Origin: Lepidodermella squamata
Taxonomy: Eukaryota > Gastrotricha
DNA length: 64,000 bases
Direction of reading: 5' to 3'
Assembly: GCA_047495785.1 (NCBI GenBank)
Contig: JBLDXI010000020.1
Location: 806,001 to 870,000, forward strand
The translations under genes and the position numbers were made by a program. The notes beneath the pieces are model-generated. The model worked only from the letters and a program-made list of their open reading frames with translations. It had not been told where the DNA came from and ran no database searches. Shown piece by piece: positions 1 through 11,790 of this stretch; within the stretch, counting starts at the first letter, position 1; each line of letters opens with the position of its first letter.

Positions 1-916
1 GAGCTGGCTTTGATTCGCCAGATAGGGCACCGTAGAAAAGAGTGGCCAGAAGCAATGCTTTTTCCGATTTCGATGGAGAGCAATGATTCAAGGCATCGCG
101 GATTACCACGAGCTCATCCGTACTATACTGTAGAAAATGACTGATGATAATAAATTCATTTATAATAAAATTATAAGTAAATTACAGAGAGCTCGGGAAA
201 AAGACAGCTGATTTCTTCCAGTAGGTATACCGTTCTTCGAAAAGTCGCCGCCGAGTTGCACATGGCAATTATTGAAATGAGAGGTGTTGATTGGGCGAAA
301 AGCTTGCAACGATCTGAATAATCGAGCTCTTTGAAACCAGGGATTCGTCTAACAAACTGAGATAAGATTTGAGCTATCTCACAGCCATTCGTCATAAAAG
401 CTTCCCAGACACCGACATATCCGCTGGATGAGTTGATAAAATGCCTGCTTCGACACTCGTTGGCGTCCTTTATAAACGATGCTGACGCTGCTACAAGGTG
501 TTTGAAATCTTGCTCCATTTGCGCGACATCCTGACAGAGTGGTTTCTTGAAGATCACACATTCAGACTGGGATATGCTTGATTGCCCATCCTCGATCGGC
601 ATTGCTCGAAAGTTCATACCAGCGCTAATGCAACGATCGAACCTGCACTTCGGACACATCTTTCGCCATGCAAAATTAGATCTCTGAGTAATTTCGCTGG
701 CTCTTGAGTTTTGCCAGCAAGAATTGGCGCTGTGCTGCAATTTCTGATAGACCAACCGCTGTCTGGTGAAGAATCGTTTACAGGCGTGGCAAATTGCTCC
801 GCCCCGGTAAGAAATAGCTGCATTTGCCCCACAAATCTGATAATAAATGCAATATTATGAATGTTAAATTGAAAATACCGTTCTATTACTGTGCACAATC
901 GTCCAGATTCAGCCAT
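1..916 (-). CDS. Divergent nuclear receptor, copy 1 (3' end outside window)
   Basis: Ligand-type nuclear receptor transcription factor, cut by the window edge. Exons on the minus strand: 890-916 (ATG at 916), 186-836 and 1-127, the last continuing beyond the window. The 9-residue first exon supplies the first cysteine of finger 1 (CT|IC), followed by 13 residues, CHAC and KRFFTRQ. Finger 2 ends CPKCRFDRCISAGM, the usual end of a receptor DNA-binding domain, but only one cysteine precedes it, 20 residues away, where the family normally has two. The ligand-binding part shows the usual helix 3-5 pattern (PGFKELDYSDRCKLF). Very similar to the next receptor gene in exons, introns and upstream DNA. 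Nuclear location and DNA binding are inferred from the family; the target is unknown. Confidence 0.85.
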
Positions 917-1372
917 GTAAATCGATAATCGATACAGACCCTGCTTAGGTTTGCGGAGACTCAGAGTTGCTGCGTCTAATGCTTGAAAAATACTAAATGA
1001 TCGAGCCACTCTCAATTTGTAAATTGCCGTGAAATCTAATCACATACACGCTTCAGTGAGTTTTTTTCTACCCGGCTGTCTCAGGCCTGAGGTACACATA
1101 GTTCTCTGTGATTGAACTTGACAGGCTTCACTGCTATTGGTTGTCAATCAACAGCCAGTCAGATCTATTTAATTGCTAATCATGAAATTCGGGACTGACA
1201 ATTTTGTGTTTTCACGGATTTTATTGAATCGGAACTGACACATTTATATTATCGTTTAAAGTTTTTGTACAAACCTTCACATTCTGGTAACGGAGTGCTT
1301 CATTAGTCCCAGATTAGTCTAATGGACGACACTGCTCGCTAATAATATGTCAAGAGCACACCAATTTAACTG
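1..1372 (-). repeat. Segmental duplication, copy 1
   Basis: This stretch aligns with 3798-5225 through coding exons, introns and about 450 bp of upstream DNA. The identical 20-mer TTATTGAATCGGAACTGACA at 1221-1240 recurs at 5057-5076, and an ATTAGTCC-type motif near 1310 recurs near 5150. The upstream block (917-1372) probably carries the shared promoter. Confidence 0.8.
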
Positions 1373-1599
1373 ACTATGGGCGTGCTCAAAAAGTCTCAGA
1401 GCTTCAGAATGCAGTTTCTGAATTGCTCAGGATTGTTTTCTGATTGCGTACTAATATTTTCAACTGAAAATCCAAGGGAAGGAAGAGCAACTCAATTGAA
1501 GGAAAATGGTCTAGTTACGGACATTTCTCAAAAAGCATTTGATTTTCCTTTTTTGGAAATAAACGCCAAATGGAAAACAGTCCCTGCATAGAGCACCCC

Positions 1600-1806
1600 G
1601 CCCTAATTTCGGCCACTATTTAGGTATTTCCTACTTTGCCAGCCACGTGAATTTTTAGAAAATATTCGGCAAAAGCAGAATTAAAGACAAGTTCTTAGGC
1701 TATCGAATGCCGCTTTCCGCGAGTCCGGACGATTTTACCTTGATTTATGGTGAATTTTTTAGTCACCCGGCCGGAATTAGGGAGCGAGGTGCCCTAATTT
1801 CAGCCA
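1600..1806 (+). repeat. Dispersed repeat, copy 1
   Basis: The segment from about 1640 to 1800 resembles the reverse complement of 13930-14095. Shared blocks include ATCGAATGCCG followed by a near-identical GATTTTACCTTGATTTATGG. The unit is bracketed by near-identical direct repeats at about 1600-1616 and 1790-1806 that share CCCTAATTTC and GCCAC. Two copies in one window suggest a short mobile or mobilised element, type unknown. Confidence 0.6.
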
Positions 1807-2972
1807 CCTCATCCAGGTACACTAATACCACAAATTTGGTATTGTTAGATGTGCTTCAAAAAGCTGACTTTAAAAACGCATTTGTTGCTTCACCTGTGAG
1901 CTTTTCCTTGACGCTAGACGACGTGATGCCTGAAACTCTGGTGTTTATGGTACCGGAGAGAGGTACAATTTTGACTGGTACAAGTTTGATAACTTTTTCT
2001 ACCTAATGGCCTAACTGCGGTTGACTTGCTAAAATTCTGGAAAAATAACTAAAATATCCCCTGCCTCCTGTGGAATGCGACTATTGATTTTGTTTTCTCG
2101 AATTTGATTCCACTATTGACTGCTGATTTTTGGAATCGAACCCTCAAAAACCCTAAAATTGCCCCTCTGGATCTCTTCACCTGGGCAGTTTCCGATTGCA
2201 TTTTCATACTAAAATGATGCTGGCGTTTTGCTGGTAATTATTGAGATGAGAGCAGTAAATTTTAAGGAGCCAGTTTCAGTTCACGTAAATTACCTGCAAA
2301 GTAGCGAGGTACAATATTGACAACTCGTCAGAAAATTTTTGACAACTCAAAAAATTGCCTTGAAAGACTTCTTAATCGATGTTCAATTGATACGTGGATG
2401 AAGCCTGTCTCATTTAGATATTTCTAGAATTTTTTCCCAAATTCTAGTACCGTTCATTTATTTTTGGTGAAGTTTCAAACAAATACCTTGAAAACAACGT
2501 TTTAATAGAAAAGAATTCAAAATCAAATAAAAAATCTCAGTTTTCACCAAGCACATGATGAATCACTGCTGGCGCTGGATGATCAAGTTAAAAAGGGGCA
2601 TTACCGTTACCATAGAGTTGTCAAAGTTAAACTAGCTTGCCAAAATTGTACTTTTCTTTCGAGCCTTTTAGTGCGGAGTGCTCTAATATCAGTATAGACT
2701 GACTGCATGAGAAAAGGGGTGTAACGCCATGCGCGCCAGATGGTCTGAGATTCATCAATTTCTTGTAGGCCAAAAATCGAAAAATTCGAAATTTCAACCG
2801 TCAATTTCTCCGCAATTTAAGGTGGCATCAGAAAGAACCAACTGTCATCGGATAGGTCTTATCAAGAGGAACACGGTGATATTTTTATAATGAAAAAAGG
2901 TTAAAAATTAGGATAACCGATGACAACGACTGCTTCGAAGAAAGCGAAATTGAAGGACTTTTTCAGGAAGGT

Positions 2973-3291
2973 TGATTCTTCACATCAAGAGCTATCTTTT
3001 GATACTTGTAGCGAACTTGGATTAATTTTTTCTGATTTTTTGCGATTTTCGAAAACCTCCAACAATGATATTATTTATATTGATTTTTAAGAGTGACCCT
3101 GCTCTGAACTTCTTCCAACTGCACCATGTGCGTGCGTCACACGTGCTTTCAGCAAAGGTTCAGGATTGAATCCTCCAACCAGTCGGTGGTTTTACTTTGT
3201 TTTTCCCGACGGAATTCTTGAAAACTCCTATAAAATCCGAAAAAATTAATCCAAGTTCGCTCCAAGTAGGCAGCTCTTGCTGTGAAGAATC
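2973..3291. repeat. Long imperfect inverted repeat
   Basis: Arms of roughly 80 bp at 2973-3060 and 3211-3291. The left arm reads GATTCTTCACATCAAGAGCT and then GCGAACTTGGATTAATTTTT. The right arm is its imperfect reverse complement. About 150 bp separate the arms. The layout fits a MITE-like or foldback element; no ORF lies inside. Confidence 0.65.
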
Positions 3292-3606
3292 TACCTATAG
3301 ACTTATTATGGAATCATTCGCATAAACCAGGGGCGAAAGTCGCATAATAGCTGACATAGCGTAGCGACATAAGGTAAAATGCCTAACCGGATGTGGCCCA
3401 ACAGCAATAAGCGGCCTCAAAGCTTGAGTATATAGCCGCGGTGCCGTTGAAATCACCAAGATCAAATATCTCCCTGGTTATGCTGGTGTAATATGAAATC
3501 AAACATGCTCTTCGTCAAATTTCTTTAACCCCATAGGTTTTATTCAAATTTAAAAACTACGTCACGAGAATAATTTAATTAGCCAACGTCCCATTGTGGC
3601 TAACCT

Positions 3607-4760
3607 TCAGCCTTGAAGACTTTGCATTATTTCGATCATCAGGCTGCTAGATTTTCTAAGATCAGGATACTTTTCTAAAACAGCTCGTGTTGCCGCAAAT
3701 CGTCTCTCGCCGATGCCAGATAGATTCGCCATAAAATTTGCGATAGCGGCTTTCCTGTCTTGGTCGCAGCACTTTTCACTAAGAGCGTTCAAATAACGAG
3801 CTGGCTTTGATTCGCCAGATAGGGCACCGTAGAAAAGAGTGGCCAGAAGCAATGCTTTTTCCGATCGCGATGGAGAGCAATGATTCAAAGCATCGCGGAT
3901 TACCACGAGCTCATCCGTACTATACTGTTGGAAATGACTGATGATAATAAATTCATTTATAATAAAATTATAAGTAAATTACTGAGAACTCGGGAAAAAG
4001 ACGGCTGACTTCTATCATTTGATTTCCTGTTCTTCGAAAAGTCGCCGCCGAGTTGCACATGGCAATTATTGAAATTTGAGGTGTTGATTGGGCGAAAAGC
4101 TTGCAACGTTCTGAATAATCGAGCTCTTTGAAGCCAGGAATTTGACGAACAAACTGCGATAAGATTTGAGCTGTTTCGTAGCCATTCGTCATCATAGCTT
4201 CCCATGCACCGACGTATCCGTTCGATGGGTTGATAATCAGTCTATTCCGAGACTCATTGATGTCCTTTATAAATGACATTGATGCTGCTACAAGGTGTTT
4301 AAAATCTTGCTCCATTTGCGCGACACCCAGACAGAGGGGCTTCTTGAATATGACACATTCAGACTGGGAGATTTTTGATTGCCCATCTTCGATCGGTATT
4401 GCTCGAAATGACATACCAGCGCTAATGCAGCGATCGAACCTGCATTTCGGACACATTTTTCGCCATGCGAAATTAGATCGGTGGGCAATTTCGGTGACAC
4501 TTGTGCTACTTGAGCTCGAGTTAAGCAAGCAATTCTTGCCGTTGTGCTGCAAATCCTGATAGGCCAACCGCTGCCGGGTGAAGAATCGTTTACAGGCGTG
4601 GCAAATAGCGCCGCCCCTGTAAGAAACAGCTGCATTTGCCCCACAAATCTAATAAGAATTGTATATTTTACGAATATTAAATTGAAAAAATAATTAATAA
4701 AAATAAAGAAAGAAAAAATAAAATTTTTATTACCGTGCAAAATCTTTTAGATTCAGCCAT
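3607..4760 (-). CDS. Divergent nuclear receptor, copy 2
   Basis: Complete paralogue of the receptor at the window start. Exons: 4734-4760, 3983-4648 and 3607-3924, all joined in phase 0; 336 residues. The DNA-binding domain occupies about residues 8-75. Finger 1 is C-x2-C-x13-C-x2-C; finger 2 has a serine-rich insertion and, as in copy 1, one cysteine fewer than the family norm. The ligand-binding domain covers about residues 110-330. Relative to copy 1 the hinge after KRFF is longer by several serines and threonines. It is followed upstream by the same conserved promoter block. The role is transcriptional regulation by family membership; ligand and targets cannot be inferred. Confidence 0.88.
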
Positions 4761-5225
4761 GCAAAGCAATGCAGACTTGGGTAAGCTCAGAGGTGCGACG
4801 TCTGAATAAGTACTTGAAAAGCGCCAAAAATTATCGAGTCACTCTCAATTTCTAATAAATTTCGCGAAATTTATAATCACATACACGCATCAGCAAGTTT
4901 GTTTCTACCCGACAGTCTCAGCCTCAGGTACATGTTTCACTGTTGATTTATAATTGAATTTGACAGGTTTTGCTACTGGCTGTCAAACACCAATTCAGGC
5001 TTTATCTTATTGCTTATAGTGAAATGCGGGACTGACAGTTTTGAGCCTTGCTGATTTTATTGAATCGGAACTGACACTTAATGTTATAATTCAACTTCTG
5101 TTCAAACTTTTAAGGTAACAACCAATGGACTGAGGCCGTCCGATACTAAATTAGTCCCGAATTAGTCCAAATGGACGAGACAGGTCGCTGATAAAACTGG
5201 CAAGTACACCAATGCAACCGACAGT
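3798..5225 (-). repeat. Segmental duplication, copy 2
   Basis: Partner of positions 1-1372. Similarity begins within the last exon of the receptor and runs through the gene into about 465 bp of upstream sequence. It ends at about 5225, just as copy 1 ends near 1372. Confidence 0.8.
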
Positions 5226-6047
5226 AGACTGCAGGCGATGAATAATCAAGTGTTCCTATTGGAACTAAAGAGCTTAATTTCGTGTGGTTTTCATATTTAC
5301 TCGTTGCTTCGTAAATAGTCCGTTATCCATAGCTTAACAGATAGGCTGAAATATCACAATTTACAGGATTCATGATATATGCAGAGCCGACATCGATTTC
5401 AATTTTACCAATTTTACAGATAAGAGATGTTTCTAGACATTTTCAGGGCCATAATAAAATGATTAGGACGCGGAAAACTTAAGATTTTCCAGAACTTTGG
5501 TAATCTTGAACAATAAGGATGCTGCAAATTTAGGATTATTTAAGGCGCAACCTTCATTTAGGGTTTCAGCTGTGATAGTTCCCTTTATCTTTTTAGTTGT
5601 CCTACAAATCTAGAGCATTACGTGCTATCAGCCGTCAGTTTACAAGTTATAAGAGCCGATATTGATTTCGAGTATCGACTTAACAAATCAGCAGTCATGG
5701 AAGCTATTTATTGATCAAGAAAGGGAACAAATGAACGAAAAAAATGATCAAGAAAGAATTGGACACGTTTAGTGATAGAATACTCAAAGTATTGCTGGAG
5801 CCTCAACTTCGGTGCAGCGATTATCTGCACTGAAAAGCAAAAGATCGTTCAAATTTCTCATTTTTTCTGTAACTTCGGGTTGACTTATGTTCACTGTGCA
5901 CTAGGCCTCACAAAATTAAACAAAAATCAAGCTTTTATACATGGCATAATATTGCAGATAATATTAAGGATTAAAGATCATGGCAGAGAACATTTTTTTC
6001 ATAAGCTTTGTCAACCTGAACATGCCATTTTCGGCTCGTCAAATAAA
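5226..6047. other. Intergenic DNA
   Basis: AT-rich DNA between the second and third receptor genes. Short reading frames are present, but none has a domain or splice structure. Nothing recognised. Confidence 0.5.
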
Positions 6048-7291
6048 TCAAGTTTCCGGAGGTTCAATTCGAGGTTCCGTTTGTATCGCTGCGAGCGCAT
6101 CCACTAAAAATGAACTAGACGAGATCAGCTCCGGGTGACGGGTAAATATACTTCGAATGGCATCACATCGCCTGTTTTGAACTTGCTCGAATTCGGCCAT
6201 AACATAGAGAAGCCATGCCATGCGTTGCCGACTACTTTCTCCCCAAATGCCTTCCAAAATCGAACCCAAGTAGGTCCCAGCCATTGTTGCCAAGTCGTAG
6301 CTCGATAAACCCGGCTGTTTTGCTGCAAAAACCTCTAATTAAATTGACAGATAATTCGAAAAATTGTTAATACCTTGATAGAAAAGAAGTCCTAATAACA
6401 CAGCCAGTTCAACTGGCGCTGGTTTCCACTGATTCATGATCCTCCAAAAGTGATCACATTCATTCGCAGCGTACTGCAAAAAAGTCGAAATTTAGACTAA
6501 TCCTATAAGATGATAGTTTAAAGACCTATACCGACATCTCCGGGAACGCGGTTTGAACCGCTAAAGCAGTTTGCAAGTCCATGCCAAATGCGACATTGCC
6601 TTGGGTAGATGCGTAAGCAGCGGTTAGTTTCGGGAATGAATTCATGAAGAACCTGCACCTCTCAGGTAAGGACAGCTCGCGGTACCCAGGCAGCGATTTG
6701 ACGAGCCCAACTTGGCACTTGGCCAACTTATTCACGTGATTCATAACAACCTGCCATACGGCAACTGGGTTTGATACATCAATCGACGCCGTTTGATTTC
6801 TAGAACGTAACGATTCAATATCGACGATGAAGTTCTGCATGCCGTGCATCATTGTTTCTAAATCAGTTTCCATTTTCGACGCCTCAGGCGATGATGGGTA
6901 GGAGGTTGTTGAAACAGAGGGTCGACTCGATTTTTCCACTTTTGAGGCGGTTTGAACGGCGCAATTTCTGAAAGTCATGCCAACTTCGATGCACTTCTCA
7001 AAACGGCATTTCGGGCAGAAATTGCGCCAGAACGTCCCAACTTTACTAACAGTCGTCGCGAACTGGCCGGCGGGTGCTAGTAGACACCCTGTTAAAGAGT
7101 GGGCTAATTCTTGATGGGTGTTTCGTTGGCGAGTGAAAAATCGCTTGCAGGCGTAGCAAACTCTTCCATTAAATAAAAGCCTGCCTTTCGCTGGAATTCC
7201 GCAAATCTGAAAAAATTACGTGAAAAAACTCAAATTCATTTTGGCTACGTCAAACCTTGCATTCCTTCGGTACGTCCTTGTTCTTGGTCAT
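6048..7291 (-). CDS. Divergent nuclear receptor, third gene
   Basis: Third receptor of the cluster, clearly older in divergence than the first two. Exons: 7256-7291 (ATG at 7291), 6532-7206, 6374-6473 and 6048-6322; 361 residues. Exon 1 again ends inside finger 1 (ECK|ICG), so the intron position is shared with the other two genes. Finger 1 ends CYAC-KRFFTRQ; finger 2 ends CPKCRFEKCIEVGM and again has a single cysteine before CPKC (22 residues away). The ligand-binding domain contains the helix 3-5 signature PGYRELSLPERCRFF. An extra intron splits the ligand-binding domain compared with its neighbours. Confidence 0.87.
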
Positions 7292-7553
7292 AGCGTTTTA
7301 TTAATTTTGGAAGCTTTGGCCTTGCGTTGATTGGGATGAAATGAGGAAACTCGAAATTCTCCTATCTTGTTATATTTTTCACGAGACATAACTACGTATA
7401 CACGTCGAATGCAATCAGCGTTATTAAAATCGATCAGACCTTTGCACGTCATATCATGCGACTCCATTCACCCAGTTACACTTATTAAAAAAATCAACCT
7501 CATTAATCTCACATTCTTTACTATAAATTAACAAGCAGTTCTAGGAATTTTAA

Positions 7554-10195
7554 TTAATCACTGTCGTTTTCCTGTCTGCAATCTAGGTGATGATCAATAG
7601 CTGTCTGACGAACGGCAGGCGGGCGATTTTGGTCAAGAGATTGCGGCCGATTTAGCAACGCCCGTTCGTAAATCGACCTCACCGGAGCTGACGGCAGTTT
7701 AGTCACCAGTATCTGAGCATTCATACTTCCTGAACGCGTGACAGGTTCACTAATGTTGCTCGTTGGCGATCTTAACTCTGTATTATTGCCATTGCAAAAG
7801 CTGTAACTAGAAGTTACGTTATTTTGGCACTGGAATAGGTGCTGAGCTGTTATCGAGCTTGATAAACCGCCCTGTTCAGCCAAATGGTCGCTACTTGGAG
7901 ACGGCCGGGTTACAACGTGGATTCCTTCAGGCTCTCGAATTATCTCATGGGCCATACTCAACTCCTGAGCTAGGGCCGATCCTCTCGAGACAATGCGAGG
8001 ATTTTCGCCGATTTTATACAACCGCTGCGCCGCGATTCCTTTCATGGTCATCCTCATCATAGGGTAGTGGCGGAGGACCTCGTCGAAATCTTCCTTATCG
8101 AGGCTGAACAGCTGGCAGTAAGACACAGCCCTAACACTCGCGCATCGTTTCGTGTTGGCTAACAGGCAAATCTCGCCGAAATACGACCCTTCCATCAACG
8201 TCGTAGCTATTTCGTTATTCTTCACTATATCGACAGTTCCGTCCTGGATAAAGTACATACGACGGCCGATGGTTCCTTCCTTGATAATGTAATCTCTCGG
8301 TTGAAACATTTCCGGCTTCAATTTTGTCAGGACATCAGTTAAAAAGTTGGCCTCGGCGTTTTCGAAAAATGGAACGCGTTGAATCAAGATTCGACAGTTA
8401 TACGTTATGACATCTTCTCGCAGGCTGTCCGAAATTTCAGCCATGATGCTTTTTTCGTCGAACATTTTGCCCTGGTAACGATGCTCGTAGTAGTCTGTAA
8501 TTCGGTCACGTAAATCTCGGGGCAATTTTCGCGCGAACATGTACTCTTGGATTTGTTTTTGCTTCTCCGTGTACATTCGCCGCGAGCTGTCGTAGCTGTG
8601 AATCAAATTAGTCATGTGACCGAGGAAGACCGCGTGGCATGTCGCGCCGACCAGCATTGAAAATATCGTTAGCCATACTTCGCTTACTATCTCAGGCACG
8701 TCCTGACCATAGCCGATGGACAGCATGTGAGACAGGGCGCGAAAAATTGACATTGAGTATTGTCGGAAAACAGAAGCATGCTTCAAAAAATTGAATAAAA
8801 ATTAACTTAAATAATTATATAAAATTGAAAAAATGTTAATAAAATTTTGAAATTTGAAAATTTGAAGTTTTGAAATTTTAATCTAATTTTTAATTTTGAA
8901 CTTTTGAAATTTGAAGTTTTGAGGGTTTTTTTAATTTTGAATTCGACATGTGAATTCCAAAATTAATTTTGAAGTAAATTTTAAAATTAAATCAAAATTT
9001 CAAAATTTCAAAATTTCGAATTTTAAAAGTTCAAAATTTCAAAATTAGATTGAAATTTCAAAACTTCAAATTTTCGACTTTCAAAATTTTTATTTAAATT
9101 TTATAATTTTTTTTCAAAACTTCAGATTTTAAGAGTTCAAAATTAGAAATTGAATTTGAATTTTAAAATTTAAAAAATAAATCAAACTCTCACCTGCAGG
9201 TTCCGTTTTCCAACCCACGAATCTTCTGGGAATCCTTGAAGCATCGGAACCATGAATTGCAGACACCCATTCCAGTGAGCCAGAAGCACTGTTAGTCCTA
9301 TCAAATTCGTGATCCGCAGGACCATGGTTGCTACGTTGAGAAATTCCTGCCACTCTTGAATGTAGCGGACTAAACGAGAAAGTCTGAGCAGTCGTAAAAG
9401 ACCCATGAATTTCGCGAGTCGCATTATTCGAAACGCTCGTCCAGCGTGGAGAAGCGACGCATTGGCATGCATCGGCGATCCGTAGATGAAAATAACAAAC
9501 ATGAAGATATAATCGACGGGAACTGACGAGATAAAATCGACGCAAAACCAAGTTTTAAGGTAAATTATTGCTATCCTTCGAGGATCCAGCACAACCTCAG
9601 AGCCGGGTTCATTTGATATAACGCCTGTTCGAAAATTTATCAAAATATCAACGATGAAAAATGTATCAGACAACGTGTTGAAACACAGCCAGCCGACTTC
9701 CATGAAATCTTCGCTGTAAAACGCGATCGCCAGCGGTAGCAGTACCATGTTCGACAGCAGTAGGGCGAGCATTACCAGGTCCCAGTAGAAACGAAATTTC
9801 GAACATGGATGAATGACAAAGTACTGAGTTTTCTTCTGCCGCTCTTTTTCCTTATCCAAAGCTCGTTTATTGCCGAATAACTTCATGGCTAATCGGTTGT
9901 CTGAGACCTCAAAAAACGACCCGATTTGCGTCCTAACAGACACGCTTCGGCTGATGTTTGACGTAGAGTTTCGATGGATTGGTTTCGGTCGCTGCGGTGA
10001 GTAGTCATTCGGAGTCGTCGGGCTTCGAACCGACGATGACATCGGCGTAGTCGGCTCTAAATAGTTGACTTGATTCGGGGTATGGAGTGGCATACTGGTT
10101 TCTGTGACTACAATTTCTGGCAATTTAGGCATGTCACCGTTATTTCTAGTATATTTTCTGAACGCAGATTCTGGCGATGAAGATTTTAACGACAT
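7554..10195 (-). CDS. HCN-type hyperpolarisation-activated cyclic nucleotide-gated channel
   Basis: Plasma-membrane pacemaker-type cation channel. Exons 9194-10195 and 7554-8780 (intron 8781-9193, phase 0); 742 residues. The N-terminus (about 1-90) is disordered and Ser/Pro-rich, then an HCN domain, then S1-S6 from about residue 137. S4 is arginine-rich (RLLRLSRLVRYIQEW). The pore helix reads ALSHML followed by filter SIGYGQ. The C-linker contains YEHRYQGKMFDE, and the cyclic nucleotide-binding domain contains YFGEICLL and KRCASVRA, including the phosphate-binding arginine. Known HCN channels have CIGYGR in the filter, so Cys-to-Ser and Arg-to-Gln changes stand out. HCN fits better than CNG or EAG because of the C-linker and S4-S5 sequence. 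Confidence 0.92.
8810..9180. repeat. AT-rich quasi-palindromic array in the HCN intron
   Basis: Most of the intron is built of short units such as GAAATTTGAAGTTTTGAAAT. The first part (about 8840-8930) carries TTTGAAATTT-type units. The second part (about 8990-9120) carries mainly AAATTTCAAA-type units. The halves can pair with each other as a large AT-rich foldback. Confidence 0.7.
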
Positions 10196-10544
10196 GTAGG
10201 GCTAGCGGTGAAAGAAGTTGTTGAGACGAGCCTTTCGCACTCGACATAGTATAAATGCGGAAGTGTTATGCGACTCTAATTGCGGGCGCAGAAAAAAACG
10301 TATCAAGTCACGCCTTTGTTATGTCTATTTCTAACTTTTCCGGCATGCGATTAGCCCCACCTGGGCTGAGTCGCCATGGCGATTCGATCGAAAATGCGTG
10401 ATTTCACTCGAGTTTTTTCTCGTCGAGTGGAAAAAGTAAACCATAATATAGGTATACCTAATTTAATCGCGTAATATTATGAGTCAACGCATTCACACTC
10501 GCGCCGATCGATGTTTTATTATTTCATTTTTTAGAGAGCAGCAG
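10196..10544. other. HCN upstream region and 3' end of the channel cluster
   Basis: Non-coding. It should hold the HCN promoter. A minus-strand polyadenylation signal (TTTATT on the plus strand, 10515-10520) lies about 25 bp past the stop of the first Cys-loop channel gene. Confidence 0.55.
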
Positions 10545-11790
10545 CTACAGATAACCCGTGTCTCTCGCGACTCTCACTGCATGCATAATGATGATGAACA
10601 GGAACAGAACACTGACTGCCCCGGCAATCAAGTCGAAAACTCGACCACGAGATAGCGATTTGAAGAACGAAAAATGTCCATCGTAATACTCCGGAATGCC
10701 GGCGGCTAGTCCGCAGTTAATTAGGGCGTATACCGAGCAAAACCACGTGAATGCCATCAACATATCCGAATAGTCGCTCAAAAAGATGCGATGCGGCTTT
10801 TGAGGTATTCGCGAGTAGATACTCGCTTGCATGAAAACTAGGGCGAGGAGGATTGTGACCATGAAAGTCGGCCGGTCAGCCCAGGACGGGCCCATGAAAT
10901 AGGCGAAAACACCGAGGCTTGATAAAATGAAGCACGGAATCATTATTGTAAAGATGTAGTAAGCTGGTTTTCGCCGAAATGTCAAAGCATAGCTGACGTA
11001 GCTTCGATTTGAACCTAGATATTCTATTGCCTCGAAGGAGTAGTTGTATTTCACAAAGGTCCAACCGGATCCCTCGTCCATAAAATCTGGGAAAAACTTG
11101 ACTAGGGTGTTGTCGAATACAGCAGCATCAACCCGTTCGAGGGAAAGAAATTCAACCGTACATTCTTGCTATATAAAACGGGTCTAATCAGGTGGGTTTA
11201 TTCAATTTTTCTGATCACCAACCTGGTCAAATGGGAATTGATGGAAATCCATGTTGCAGGTAGCTTGGAAAACTCCGAGGTGTTGCCTGAAAATGCTTAG
11301 GGTGTTGTGCTTGACAACTTGAACCCAAAACCGCTCGTTAAATCCTTTGCTCATCGAAAAATCGTGAACCGCATTTTTGTGGGTAAGATGAGGCCGCCAG
11401 AACAGTGACTCATCAACGTAAAACTGGATGTTGTCATCTTTCTGGTAGTAATCAGCTCCGCAGTTAACCATCCAGTTGAATCGAACAGAGCCTGAAAATG
11501 AGAAAGATTGGTCAACATCGTCGAAATCGCCGAATTGTTCGAATTGCATTCCAACTGTAAGTTCAAATAATTAGGAAATAAAATGTTTCGCCGATTTTAT
11601 CGGGAAAACCTGTGATGCCTAATGGCTTGCAAGTAGGTTTCCCAAAGTCACCCATAGGACATGATGGAGAGTAGGACTCAAGGCCTGCATTGCTGCAGTT
11701 AGCTACGATCTCTCGACTTCGCCAAGATAGCCATTCATTTTGGGCTATCGAGATTCCGGGCAGCAAAAACAGGCAGAAAATATTTCGCAT
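10545..11790 (-). CDS. Atypical Cys-loop ligand-gated ion channel A
   Basis: Pentameric ligand-gated channel subunit. Exons 11610-11790, 11223-11554 and 10545-11168; 378 residues. A signal peptide is followed by a cysteine motif (NC-x10-C-x8-C spacing, containing SPSCPMGDFGKPTC). The extracellular domain has loop A as WRPH where most animal receptors have WxPD. The Cys-loop is canonical at 13 residues and contains FPFD; an intron falls within it, after FDQ. Four membrane helices follow: M1 (AYYIFTIMIPCF), M2 (FMVTILLALVF), M3 and M4. The M3-M4 loop is only about 20-25 residues. The ligand and ion selectivity cannot be read from the sequence. Confidence 0.9.

Larger units (their letters stand above)
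1373..3606. other. Intergenic DNA between the two duplicated receptor genes
   Basis: No convincing gene. Two short plus-strand reading frames (1376-1591 and 1707-2006) have no recognisable domain, no splice support and overlap repeat sequence. The region holds one copy of a dispersed repeat and a long imperfect inverted repeat, listed separately. Confidence 0.6.

Noticed and set aside
1376-2006. Two plus-strand reading frames of 71 and 99 codons
   Set aside because: They overlap a dispersed repeat and have no domain, signal peptide or splice partners.
3150-3185. Possible tRNA gene or tRNA-derived SINE
   Set aside because: Only a weak T-arm-like box is visible; there is no A box or cloverleaf.
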